Below, piece by piece: positions 32,680-40,797 of a DNA stretch of 64,000 bases; position 1 is the stretch's first letter, and each line of letters begins with the position of its first letter. Source of the stretch: Brachybacterium massiliense (GTDB lineage: Bacteria; Actinomycetota; Actinomycetes; Actinomycetales; Dermabacteraceae); contig NZ_FXXB01000005.1 of the NCBI RefSeq assembly GCF_900184245.1, positions 225,749 through 289,748 on the forward strand. The letters are read 5' to 3'. The notes under the pieces were generated by a model. That model searched no databases. It saw only the letters and a list, made by a program, of their open reading frames with translations, and was not told the origin of the DNA. The position numbers and the translations under genes are program-made.

Positions 32680-34695
32680 ATGACCGCTGCACGACCCTGG
32701 CCGCTCGGAGTCGAGGGCATCGCCTACGGCGGGGACTACAACCCCGAGCAGTGGCCCCGCGAGGTGCGCCTCGAGGACATCGAGCTCATGCGCGAGGCAG
32801 GAGTGAACCTGCTCAGCGTCGCGATCTTCTCCTGGGCGATGCTCGAGCCGCGCGAGGGCGAGTACGACTTCGCCTGGCTCGACGAGGTGATGGACAACCT
32901 CGCCGACGCCGGCATCAAGGTCGCCCTCGCTACAGCGACAGCCTCCCCGCCGCCGTGGCTGACCCGCCGCCACCCCGAGATCCTCCCCGTCACCGAGGAC
33001 GGCACCGTGCTGAGCCAGGGCGGGCGCCAGGCCTACGCCGTCTCCGCACCGCTGCTGCGGCAGTACGCGACGAAGATGACCCGCGTGATGGCCGAGCGCT
33101 ACGGCGACCACCCCGCGCTCGCGCTCTGGCACGTCGACAACGAGCTGGGCTGCCATGTCCCGCACGACTACTCCGACCACGCCGCCGCCGCGTTCCGCCG
33201 CTGGCTCGAGGCCCGCTACGAGACCATCGAGGCGCTCAACGAGGCGTGGGGCACCGCCTTCTGGTCCCAGCGCTACGACTCCTTCGAGGAGATCTTCCCG
33301 CCGCGCGTCGCCCCCACCTACGCCAACCCCAGCCAGCAGCTCGACTTCGCCCGCTACTCGAGCGACGAGCTGCTCACCCACTACCGGGCCCTGCGCGACG
33401 TGCTGCGCGAGGTCACCCCGCACATCCCGGCGACCACCAACTTCATGCTCTCCTCCGCCACCAAGTGGATGGACTACTTCTCCTGGTCGAAGGACGTCGA
33501 CCTGGTCGCCAACGACCACTACCTGATCGCCGCCGACCCCCGCGGCCAGATCGAGCTCGCCTTCGCGGCGGACCTCTCCCGCGGTGTCGCCGGCGGTGAC
33601 CCGTGGCTGATCATGGAGCACTCCACCTCGGCGGTGAACTGGCAGCCCCGCAACCGCACGAAGGGCCGCGGGGAGATGCTGCGCAACTCCCTCTCGCACG
33701 TCGCCCGCGGGGCCGACGGGGTGATGTTCTTCCAGTGGCGCCAGTCCAAGGCCGGGGCCGAGAAGTTCCACTCCGCGATGGTCCCGCACGGCGGGCGCGA
33801 CACCGATGTGTGGCGTGGCACCGTGGGGCTGGGCCGGGCGCTGGAATCCCTCGCCGAGGTGCGCGGCAGCCGGGTGCTCAACCGCGTGGCGCTGGTGATG
33901 GACTATCCCTCATGGTGGGGCAGCGAGCTGGATTCCCACCCCACCCAGGCGCTGCGCTACAGCGAGGAGATGCTGCGCTGGTACACCGCGCTGTGGGATC
34001 TGGGCATCGGCGTGGACATCGTCTCCACCAGCACCGACCTGACCGGCTACGAGCTGGTGATCGCTCCGACGCTCTACACCGTGAGCGCGCCCGAGGCCGA
34101 GCGCCTGGCCGAGGCCGCCCGTGCCGGCGCGCAGGTGGTCATCACCTTCTTCTCCGGCATCGTGGACGAGAACGACCACATCCACCTCGGCGGCTATCCG
34201 GGCGCGTTTCGGGACCTGCTCGGCGTGCGCACCGAGGAGTTCTACGCCCTGCAGGAGCACGAGATCCTGCACCTGGACGACGGCACTGCCGCGGATATGT
34301 GGAGCGAGAAAACCCATCTCGAGGGCGCCGAGGCCGTGCGCACCTGGGCCGACGGGCCGCTGCACGGCTGGCCGGCGGTGACCCGCCACGTGGTGGGGGA
34401 GGAGGGCGGCGCCGCCTGGTACGTCGCCGCCCGTCCCGCGGCCGACGGGCTCGAGACGCTGGTGGAGGAGATCGCGAGCGCCGCCGGAGTGGAGCCCGCG
34501 GTGCCGGGCCTGCACCGCGACGTGGAGGCGGTGCGCCGCTTCGCCGAGGACGGCACCACCTACCTGTTCGTGCTCAACCACTCCGATCGTGACCAGGTGG
34601 TGCAGGTCAGCGGGCAGGAGCTGCTGCGCGGCACCGAGGCGGACGGCGCCCACACCGTCCCCGCCGGCGCCGTCGCGGTGATCCGGGAGAGCTGA
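32680..34695 (+). CDS. GH42 beta-galactosidase (no. 2)
   Basis: The 671-residue enzyme has the GH42 start GGDYNPEQW, acid/base Glu155 in WHVDNELG, nucleophile Glu313 in LIMEHSTSAVNWQ, and the usual three-domain length. GGAGGAG stands 5 bp before the ATG. It is related to GH42 no. 1 over its full length, so the two may differ in linkage preference. It has no signal and is therefore cytoplasmic. It follows the second importer and the serpins on the same strand. Confidence 0.92.
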   Translation: MTAARPWPLGVEGIAYGGDYNPEQWPREVRLEDIELMREAGVNLLSVAIFSWAMLEPREGEYDFAWLDEVMDNLADAGIKVALATATASPPPWLTRRHPEILPVTEDGTVLSQGGRQAYAVSAPLLRQYATKMTRVMAERYGDHPALALWHVDNELGCHVPHDYSDHAAAAFRRWLEARYETIEALNEAWGTAFWSQRYDSFEEIFPPRVAPTYANPSQQLDFARYSSDELLTHYRALRDVLREVTPHIPATTNFMLSSATKWMDYFSWSKDVDLVANDHYLIAADPRGQIELAFAADLSRGVAGGDPWLIMEHSTSAVNWQPRNRTKGRGEMLRNSLSHVARGADGVMFFQWRQSKAGAEKFHSAMVPHGGRDTDVWRGTVGLGRALESLAEVRGSRVLNRVALVMDYPSWWGSELDSHPTQALRYSEEMLRWYTALWDLGIGVDIVSTSTDLTGYELVIAPTLYTVSAPEAERLAEAARAGAQVVITFFSGIVDENDHIHLGGYPGAFRDLLGVRTEEFYALQEHEILHLDDGTAADMWSEKTHLEGAEAVRTWADGPLHGWPAVTRHVVGEEGGAAWYVAARPAADGLETLVEEIASAAGVEPAVPGLHRDVEAVRRFAEDGTTYLFVLNHSDRDQVVQVSGQELLRGTEADGAHTVPAGAVAVIRES

Positions 34696-35173
34696 CCGGG
34701 CCGGGGCATGGGTCCCCACCCCACGTACCCCTCCACCGTTGCGTCGTCGGCGCTCTCGAGCCTCAGAACGCCGACTGCGCAACGGTGGGTCTGGGAACGC
34801 CGACTGCGCGGCGGGCGATGCGAGGTGTCCGCTTCGATTCCCGCACCGTCCGCTTGGATGCGCGCCCGAGCGCGCCGTGGTCCCCTCGCCCGCCGCACCT
34901 GTCACACTGCTGTAAGACGTTTGACCCGAGAGGACCTTCGACGTCAGTCCTTGCGGAGCCGGGTGCGCAGGGACTTCTTCGGCCTCACCGCATCGCTCCC
35001 GTCGCTGCGGCGGGAGGTCGGGGAGGGGCCGCGCCCCCCCCGAGGGAGGGATCCACGTCCTGCGGCGGGCGCCGGGCGGCGCCACGGTGTCGGCCGTGCT
35101 TCGCATCGTCACGAGCTGAGTCCTCGCGGTCACCCCTGGGCAGGGAGCGCAGAGGCAGCGCCAGCAGCTCTGC
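34696..35173. other. long intergenic stretch without a recognised gene
   Basis: Nearly 480 bp between GH42 no. 2 and the next promoter contain one long palindrome (34733-34788), a partial echo of its right arm (GAACGCCGACTGCGC near 34794) and GC-rich sequence. Open frames here are arginine/proline-rich and match nothing recognised. It may be the worn remains of a lost gene. Confidence 0.4.
34733..34788. repeat. 56-bp palindromic element
   Basis: CCACCGTTGCG pairs with CGCAACGGTGG, and inside it TCGGCG-C-TCT pairs with AGA-A-CGCCGA, leaving an 8-nt loop. It can act as a terminator for GH42 no. 2, but it is longer than a normal terminator and lacks a T-run. It differs in sequence from the 80-bp family. 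Confidence 0.6.
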
Positions 35174-35230
35174 TTGACAGGGTGATGCAGATCGTCAATG
35201 CTCTTTCACCAGATTTGTAAATCGGTTCAC
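35174..35230 (+). promoter_or_regulatory. consensus -35 promoter with downstream LacI-like dyad
   Basis: A perfect TTGACA (35174-35179) is followed 17 bp later by AATGCT (weak -10). At 35217-35230 lies GTAAATCGGTTCAC, a LacI-type dyad centred on CG with 4 of 6 symmetric pairs. It precedes the dehydrogenase gene starting at 35315. Confidence 0.5.
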
Positions 35231-35314
35231 GAAAAACGGGCATCGCACGCCGGCCGCGACGCCGTGATGAGTGAACGATGCCAACACGGCTCCTCTCGAA
35301 AGCGGTACCCCCTC

Positions 35315-36487
35315 ATGAACGACCTCCGCATCGGCGTCATCGGCTTCGGCTCGCGCCACACCGTGGCGCTCCACGCCCATCAGCCCGGCAACGGCTCGGT
35401 GATCACCGTCGTCGCCGACCCCAGCGAACGCGGCAAGGCGAACGCCCGCGAGGCACTCGGTGACGACATCGCCACCGTCGACACCGTCGATCAGCTGCTG
35501 GCCGAGCACGAGGTCGATGCGGTGATGATCCTGACCCCCGACTTCGCGCACGCCTCGGTCGCCCTGGCCACTCTCGACGCAGGGCTCCCCACCTTCTGCG
35601 AGAAGCCGATGGCGATCTCCGTCGAGGACACCGACGCGATGCTCGCCCTCGCCAAGGAGAAGAGGGCCCGCCTGTACATCGGCCACAACATGCGCCACAT
35701 GCCGGTGGTGCGGCAGATGAAGGCGATCGTCGACTCCGGCCGGATCGGCCGGGTGCGGGCGATCTGGTGCCGTCACTTCGTCGGCGCCGGCGGCGACTTC
35801 TACTTCAAGGACTGGCACGCCGAGCGCGCCAAATCCATGAGCCTGCTGCTGCAGAAGGGCGCCCACGACATCGACGTCATCCACTGGCTCGCCGGCGGTT
35901 ACACCCGACGGGTCTCCGGCATCGGCGACCTCGCGGTCTACGGCGACATCACCGATCGTCGTGACAACTCGGACCGCCTGATGCGTGACTGGTACGACGC
36001 CGACATCTGGCCGCCCACGGCGCAGAAGGAGCTGAACCCCGTCATCGACGTCGAGGACATCTCGATGATCCAGATGACGCTCGACAACGGAGTGCTCGCC
36101 TCCTACCAGCAGTGCCACTTCACGCCCGACTACTTCCGCAACTACACCGTGATCGGTGACGCCGGCCGGATCGAGAACATGGGTGACGGCAGTGGCGACC
36201 AGATCCACATCTGGGAGTCGCGCCGCTCCGGGCCGGGCCGGCCGGATGCGGTCGAGGTCATCGCCCGCGCCGACGGCGGCCACGGCGGTGCCGATCCGAG
36301 CCTGGTCGAGGAGTTCCTGCGCTTCGCCCGTGCCGGCGGTACCACCGATGTCTCCGCGGTCGCGGCTCGCGAGGCCGTGGCCACCGGCGTCTACGGCGCG
36401 GAGTCGATCCGCGGCGGCGGCGTCCCGCTCGACGTCCCGGCCATCCCGCAGGACGTGAGGGACTACTTCGACGCCGGGCAGCCCTGA
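35315..36487 (+). CDS. Gfo/Idh/MocA-family NAD(P) dehydrogenase
   Basis: The 390-residue protein has a Rossmann start (LRIGVIGFGSRHTVALHAH), the family motif CEKPMAIS (Lys in EKP), and the C-terminal sheet domain with KGAHDIDVIHWLAGG carrying the catalytic-type Asp/His. These enzymes oxidise or reduce sugars, inositol or sugar acids. The ATG at 35315 is aligned with the conserved start; a longer frame from 35198 adds non-conserved residues. Sugar-related context and an operator-like site suggest sugar-induced expression. Confidence 0.85.
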   Translation: MNDLRIGVIGFGSRHTVALHAHQPGNGSVITVVADPSERGKANAREALGDDIATVDTVDQLLAEHEVDAVMILTPDFAHASVALATLDAGLPTFCEKPMAISVEDTDAMLALAKEKRARLYIGHNMRHMPVVRQMKAIVDSGRIGRVRAIWCRHFVGAGGDFYFKDWHAERAKSMSLLLQKGAHDIDVIHWLAGGYTRRVSGIGDLAVYGDITDRRDNSDRLMRDWYDADIWPPTAQKELNPVIDVEDISMIQMTLDNGVLASYQQCHFTPDYFRNYTVIGDAGRIENMGDGSGDQIHIWESRRSGPGRPDAVEVIARADGGHGGADPSLVEEFLRFARAGGTTDVSAVAAREAVATGVYGAESIRGGGVPLDVPAIPQDVRDYFDAGQP

Positions 36488-36643
36488 GCCGAGCGGGTCG
36501 CGGTGCGCGCGGCCGCGCAGCGGGAGCGGGGCGGGGTCTACGAGGCGATCGCGGTGACCGCTGCGCCCCATGCGATCGACGATGACGCGGCCGAGCGCCT
36601 GCTCGGCTGGCGACCCCGGCACGTGAAGGAGCCCGGAGCCTGA
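36488..36643 (+). pseudogene. C-terminal remnant of an NAD-dependent epimerase/dehydratase-like gene
   Basis: Directly after the dehydrogenase stop and in the same frame, 51 codons read VYEAIAVTAAPHAIDDDAAERLLGWRP and end at TGA inside a terminator. A final 'AxRLLGWxP' helix is typical of extended short-chain epimerases/uronate dehydrogenases. No Rossmann part or start remains. It is likely the tail of a deleted gene. Confidence 0.5.
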
Positions 36644-36658
36644 TCAGGCTCCGGGCTC
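36629..36658. terminator. perfect 30-bp palindromic terminator
   Basis: GAGCCCGGAGCCTGA is followed immediately by its exact complement. It separates the plus-strand dehydrogenase/remnant from the convergent L31 gene and overlaps the remnant's stop codon. Confidence 0.75.
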
Positions 36659-36670
36659 GATGCGGCCGGC

Positions 36671-36922
36671 TCAGGCCGAGGCGCCGACCAGCCCTCGCCG
36701 GGACTCGGCGGAATGCTGGCGCGCGTGGTGCGCGGCGGAGGACAGATCCACCTCGATGACGGGGTAGATGTTCCCGTCCTTCCAGGTGGTGGTGTGCTCC
36801 GAGGTGCGCTCCGAGCGCGTGAGGTAGCGCAGGCCAGCGCTCTGGTCGCGGAAGACGACCAGGTGGGAGCGGCCCGTGCCGGGCTGAGGTCGATGATGCG
36901 GGGTCGTGGTCTTGTACTGCAT
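36671..36922 (-). CDS. rpmE2: type B ribosomal protein L31-like, diverged tail
   Basis: The 83-residue protein has the L31 type B core VVFRDQSAGLRYLTRSERTS, then TWKDGNIYPVIEVDLSSAAH. Zinc-binding cysteines are absent, as expected for the zinc-free form that replaces L31A in zinc starvation. The C-terminal HPFYTG...GRVEKF..RY segment of the family is replaced by HARQHSAESRRGLVGASA, and the N-terminus is longer. AAGGAG precedes ATG 36922. No Zur-box-like sequence is seen nearby. Confidence 0.75.
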   Translation of the reverse strand: MQYKTTTPHHRPQPGTGRSHLVVFRDQSAGLRYLTRSERTSEHTTTWKDGNIYPVIEVDLSSAAHHARQHSAESRRGLVGASA

Positions 36923-37445
36923 GGATACTCCTTCGATGTCGGCGCGGGGCCGACGGATGTCTGTGTCCGGCGAGGTGCCGGGATGCGCGGTCTGCGCGGG
37001 GTACGAGCTGTCCGCTGGGGCGGATGCTCGCTGGCCGGGGCCCGCTGGGGCGGGACCGTGACCGGTGGCGCGCACCTGCCGCGACGCTCCTCGGGAGGCC
37101 GCCTTGTCGGCGGGATGGAGGCGGCGCGGGTGCGCATGCCCTGCGAGTCGGGCTCGGGACGCTCCGCCTTCCATGGCGATGCGCGAGCCGCGGGGTTCGC
37201 AGTGGTCGAGAGGGCGGATCCTCCGCCCGGTCGGCGAGTTCGTTCGCCGTCTGACGTGACGCCGTCAGGGTGTTCCCCGGGCTCGACCACCCGTGGACCT
37301 GTCGGACGCTACCAGTGATCAACCACGAAGCCCAAGGCTTTATTCCCGGGGTCTCGCCGATGTCTCCAGCGCTCATCGCCGTGGAGAGAGGTCGAGGAAG
37401 CGAGAAGCGCGCGGCGGGCGTGACGAAATCGGTGGAATGGCTGAG
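36923..37445. other. 523-bp intergenic stretch, no gene seen
   Basis: Between two minus-strand genes lies GC-rich sequence with a small dyad, GTCGGC-N5-GCCGAC (36938-36954), close to the L31 start. Frames are Arg/Pro/Ala-rich and resemble no known protein. Confidence 0.4.
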
Positions 37446-38045
37446 CTATTCCCCCTGGTTCGTCCCCCTCGTCGAGGCAGTGCTCGCAGTGTCGTCGCGG
37501 TGCCCCTTGCGGGCCTCGGGGTCCACGACCAGCAGCACGTCCACCGGGCCGCCCGCGGCGCCGAAGGCGTGGGGGAGCATGGTGTCGAACTCGGCGGACT
37601 GGTTCGCCTGGACCCGGTAGCGACGCTCCCCGAGCAGCAGGGTGAGCGTGCCCGAGAGCACCACCAGCCACTCGTGCCCGGGATGGGCGCGCATCCGCGA
37701 CGGCTCGGGCGGTGGCCCGGTGACCCGCTGACGCAGGATCACCAGGTCGGGGGAGTGGCGGATCCGCCAGCGCAGCGAGTCGCCACCATGATCGGTCATC
37801 GGGTGGGAGACCACCTCGACGTCCTGGGTCTCGACCAGGGCGTCGAGGCTCGTGTCCAGCGCCCGCGCGAGGGTGACCAGCTGGTCGAGGGCGAGGCGCC
37901 GCTGTCCGTTCTCGATCCTCGAGAGTGTCGAGGGGCTGAGGTGCGCCCGCTCGGCGAGCTCCCCGAGGGAGAGGCCCTGCGCGAGACGCAGCGCACGGAT
38001 GCGTTGCCGGACCAGGCCGTCCACATCCCCGATATTTTGCGTCAT
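37446..38045 (-). CDS. XRE-family regulator with C-terminal cupin domain
   Basis: The 199-residue protein has an N-terminal helix-turn-helix (LRLAQGLSLGELAERAHLSPSTLSRIENGQRRL, about residues 18-50) and a cupin_2 barrel (HPGHEWLVVLSGTLTLLLGERRYRVQANQSAEFDTMLPHAFGA). Such fusions sense a small molecule in the barrel and control neighbouring enzymes. It is divergent from a flavoprotein gene 47 bp away, its probable target, with a palindrome over its own start codon. Confidence 0.88.
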   Translation of the reverse strand: MTQNIGDVDGLVRQRIRALRLAQGLSLGELAERAHLSPSTLSRIENGQRRLALDQLVTLARALDTSLDALVETQDVEVVSHPMTDHGGDSLRWRIRHSPDLVILRQRVTGPPPEPSRMRAHPGHEWLVVLSGTLTLLLGERRYRVQANQSAEFDTMLPHAFGAAGGPVDVLLVVDPEARKGHRDDTASTASTRGTNQGE

Positions 38046-38053
38046 GCGCAAAA
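38035..38053. promoter_or_regulatory. operator overlapping the XRE-cupin start codon
   Basis: TTTTGCG-TCATG-CGCAAAA is a 7-bp perfect inverted repeat around the regulator's start codon (CAT at 38043-38045). It lies in the 47-bp divergent space, so one bound dimer could control both genes and block its own translation start. Confidence 0.6.
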
Positions 38054-38092
38054 GGCTATGCACTTTGGGCAACGGTGTCTAGCGTCGTCGCC

Positions 38093-39115
38093 ATGACCTC
38101 ACCGATGACTCCAGAAGCCCTCGCCCCGTCCGATGCCCTTCCCGACACCCTCGTGGACGTCGCCGTGATCGGCGGCGGTGCCGCCGGACTGAACGGCGCC
38201 CTGATGCTCGCACGCTCCCGCCGCAGCGTCGTCGTGATCGACAGCGGCGACCCCCGCAACGCCCCCGCAGAGGGGATCCACGGCCTGCTCGGCAACGAGA
38301 GCACCCCGCCCGGCGAGTACCTCGAACGCGGCCGCGCCGAGGTGCGCCAGTACGGCGGCCTGATCGTCCAGGGAGAGGTCGCCTCAGCGCGGGCCGATGA
38401 GCCTTCGGCCGACGGCGACCTGCGCTTCGCCGTGGCCCTTGCCGACGGGCGCACCCTCACCGCCCGCCGCCTGCTGATCGCGACCGGCGCCCGCGATGCG
38501 CTGCCCCAGATCCCGGGCCTCGCCCAGCACTGGGGCCGCGGCCTCGTGCACTGCCCCTTCTGCCACGGCTACGAGGTGCGCGACCGCGCCATCGGCGTGC
38601 TCGCCACCCGCCCCATGTCCCTCCACCAAGCTCTGATGTTCCGCGCCCTGAGCGAGGACCTCACCGTCTTCGCCACCGACGGGCTCGAGATCGACGCCGC
38701 CACCCGCGAGCGCTTCGAGGCCCTCGGCATCACACTCATCGAGGCACCGATCGAGGAGATCGTCGCCGATGAGGCGGGCGGCATCGCCGGGGTCAGGCTT
38801 GCCGGCGGAGAGGTCGTGGCCCGCGAGGTGCTCACCACCGCCACCGAGCTGAGCCCGTGCCTCGATGGCCTCGAGGAGCTCGGCCTCGCCCTCGAGGACC
38901 TCCCCGCCGGGATGGGGCAGAAGATCGCCACCGGCAGCGCGGGCGCGACCGAGGTGCCCGGGGTGTGGGTCGCGGGCAATGCCGCGGACCCCGCCGCGCA
39001 GGTCGGGGCCTCGGCCGCAGGCGGCGCGCTCGCCGGAGGGCACATCCACGGGATGCTCGTGATGGCCGACGCCGACGCGGCCGTCACCGCCCACCGCGCC
39101 CGCACCGCTGCCTGA
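38093..39115 (+). CDS. thioredoxin reductase-like FAD/NAD(P) oxidoreductase
   Basis: The 340-residue protein has an FAD site (VAVIGGGAAGLNGALMLARS), the redox-active CPFC in LVHCPFCHGYEV, and the second FAD motif GVWVAGNAAD. It is a TrxR-fold enzyme; the NADPH GxGxxA motif is atypical (IGVLATRPMS), so it may belong to the thioredoxin-reductase-like group acting on small molecules or on bacilliredoxin-type partners. The ATG at 38093 is preferred. It is controlled with the divergent XRE-cupin regulator. Confidence 0.85.
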   Translation: MTSPMTPEALAPSDALPDTLVDVAVIGGGAAGLNGALMLARSRRSVVVIDSGDPRNAPAEGIHGLLGNESTPPGEYLERGRAEVRQYGGLIVQGEVASARADEPSADGDLRFAVALADGRTLTARRLLIATGARDALPQIPGLAQHWGRGLVHCPFCHGYEVRDRAIGVLATRPMSLHQALMFRALSEDLTVFATDGLEIDAATRERFEALGITLIEAPIEEIVADEAGGIAGVRLAGGEVVAREVLTTATELSPCLDGLEELGLALEDLPAGMGQKIATGSAGATEVPGVWVAGNAADPAAQVGASAAGGALAGGHIHGMLVMADADAAVTAHRARTAA

Positions 39116-39141
39116 CCACACCCTTCACCCCGCACCCCGCA

Positions 39142-39165
39142 CCCACACCCACTCGTGGGTGTGGG
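39142..39165. terminator. hairpin between convergent genes
   Basis: CCCACACCCAC-TC-GTGGGTGTGGG forms an 11-bp perfect arm pair. It stands between the flavoprotein gene and the convergent membrane protein gene. Confidence 0.7.
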
Positions 39166-39211
39166 GCTCGCTCTCGCCCACTCGCGCGGGCTGCGGGCCC
39201 CACCCCCGGGG

Positions 39212-40165
39212 TCAGTGGCGGCGGTCGCGGCGGGCCTTGAGCCAGCCGTCCACGATGTCCCACATCGAGCTCGCGACCACCGCGACCGCGAGGATCACGG
39301 CGATGATGCGCACGGTGGGCTCGTCCACCCCGTTCGCGTGCAGGGCGAGGTCGATGAACTCGGGGTTGATCAGCTCGCCGCGCCCGATCAGGGTCAGCGC
39401 CCAGCTGATGAACGCCACCGCGAGTGCGGTGTTCAGCGCCGCGAGCATCCCGGTCCAGCGGCCGCGGATCAGCACCACCACGGCCAGTGCGACCTCGAGC
39501 ACCAGAAGTGCGACCAGGGCGAGGATCCAGGTGGGCCACAGCTCAGGATTCAGCAGCGACAGGGATTCCCCCTCGAGCCGCACCGCGCCGCGCAGCTGAT
39601 CCCAGATCAGCGCCGCCGAGAACACTCCGGCGAGCACCACGGAGGCGATCGTGTCCGTGCGGGTGGTGCCGGAGCTCTGCAGCTCGGGCAGCTGGTCCAC
39701 GTCCCACTCCACACCGGTCTGGGCGCCGGTGCGCTCGAGGGCCGCGAACACCACGGTCACCCAGAACGCCACGTGCACCGCGGTGCTGAGCGCCACGCCG
39801 AGTGACTCGCCGATCAGCGCACCCATCGGCGCACCGACGAGGGCCTGGCTGATCGCCACGCCCACCAGGGCCACCGGCGGCACGATCCACAGCAGCAGGA
39901 TCAGCAGACGCTTCCAGGTCAGGTAGAAGCGCGGGCCGATCAGCTGCAGCGGACGGTCCGCGTACTCGGCGGCGAGGATCGCGGGGTCGCCCAGCTCGGT
40001 GAGCACGGCACGCTCTGCCTCGACGGGGTCGACGCCCTGCTCGGTCCGGTCCTCGGTGGCGTCCATGATCAGGGCGGTGAGCTCGGTGCGCACGTCGTCC
40101 TGGGTCGAGGTGGGCAGGCCGGCGATCGCGGCCTGCAGATAGCGCTCGGTGAGTTCGGTATTCAT
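39212..40165 (-). CDS. HAAS/permease-prefix-type membrane protein
   Basis: The 317-residue protein starts with a cytosolic helical HAAS-like domain (YLQAAIAGLPTSTQDDVRTELTALIMDATEDR ... AVLTELGDPAILAAEYADRP, residues 8-72), followed by about six to seven membrane helices. Such proteins are nearly always encoded with a PadR repressor. The gene starts 1 bp after the padR-type stop. Function is unknown. Confidence 0.8.
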   Translation of the reverse strand: MNTELTERYLQAAIAGLPTSTQDDVRTELTALIMDATEDRTEQGVDPVEAERAVLTELGDPAILAAEYADRPLQLIGPRFYLTWKRLLILLLWIVPPVALVGVAISQALVGAPMGALIGESLGVALSTAVHVAFWVTVVFAALERTGAQTGVEWDVDQLPELQSSGTTRTDTIASVVLAGVFSAALIWDQLRGAVRLEGESLSLLNPELWPTWILALVALLVLEVALAVVVLIRGRWTGMLAALNTALAVAFISWALTLIGRGELINPEFIDLALHANGVDEPTVRIIAVILAVAVVASSMWDIVDGWLKARRDRRH

Positions 40166-40166
40166 G

Positions 40167-40514
40167 TCAGGACTCCTCGGCCCTGGGGCTCTCGGTGGTG
40201 AGGGAGGTGATGGCGCCGGTCAGGGCGCGCCAGTCGGTGGTGAGGGTGTCGGCGAGCCGCTCGCCCTCGTCGGAGGTGCGGTAGAACTTCCGCGGCCGCG
40301 CCTCCTCGGTGTTCCATTCGCTGGTGAGGAAGCCCTGCTTCTCGAGCCTGCGCAGCAGCGGGTAGAGGGTGTTCGCATCCGTGGCGAAGCCGTGGCGCTC
40401 GAGATCCTCCAGCAGCCCGTAGCCGTACCCGGGGGTACGCAGCAGCTGCAGGCAGGCGAGCACGACGGTGCCGCGCCGCAGCTCCTGCAGATGGAGATCA
40501 TGGGAGTCGCTCAT
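40167..40514 (-). CDS. PadR-family transcriptional regulator
   Basis: The 115-residue protein has the PadR winged helix: RRGTVVLACLQLLRTPGYGYGLLEDLERHGF, TLYPLLRRLEKQGFL, and PRKFYRTSDEGERL. PadR proteins repress neighbouring membrane or stress genes and respond to small molecules. It forms a two-gene operon with the HAAS membrane protein and probably represses itself through the palindrome at 40519. Confidence 0.9.
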   Translation of the reverse strand: MSDSHDLHLQELRRGTVVLACLQLLRTPGYGYGLLEDLERHGFATDANTLYPLLRRLEKQGFLTSEWNTEEARPRKFYRTSDEGERLADTLTTDWRALTGAITSLTTESPRAEES

Positions 40515-40518
40515 GCAT

Positions 40519-40566
40519 CACACGATAGTGTGGGTCGCACAGTGTTGGCAAGAGGAAACTATCGTG
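40519..40566 (-). promoter_or_regulatory. padR promoter/operator dyads
   Basis: CACAC-GATA-GTGTG (40519-40532) lies 5 bp upstream of the padR-type start, and ACTATCGTG (40558-40566) is the inverse of CACGATAGT inside it. On the minus strand TTGCCA, 18 bp and TATCGT form a promoter whose -10 lies in the palindrome, consistent with autorepression. Confidence 0.5.
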
Positions 40567-40622
40567 CGTCGCGCGGGCGAGCGGGCGTGCTCTCCGTCGG
40601 ACCCTCGAAAGCCGAGGGACCC

Positions 40623-40703
40623 GAGCAGCTCGAGCAACCCGAGCAGCCCGAGCAACCCGAAGAGTCCGAGGGGCCCGGGCAGCCCGAGGAACCCGCTCAG
40701 CCC
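40623..40703. repeat. 9-bp tandem repeat array
   Basis: Nine units of a degenerate 9-mer (consensus GAGCARCCC) stand between the padR-type promoter and the PNPOx-like gene. Read on the plus strand they would encode PEQ-type tripeptides, but no supported gene uses them. Confidence 0.65.
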
Positions 40704-40797
40704 GCCGCACCCGGACCGACCGGTCGAGCCCTCGAGGTGGCGGCGCCGCGCTGTGTAGCGTCGGCCCCTACAGCAGAGGCTGATCGAGGAGGACGAG

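Noticed and set aside
40623..40703. CRISPR-like array
   Set aside because: Units are 9 bp without spacers; no cas genes in the window.
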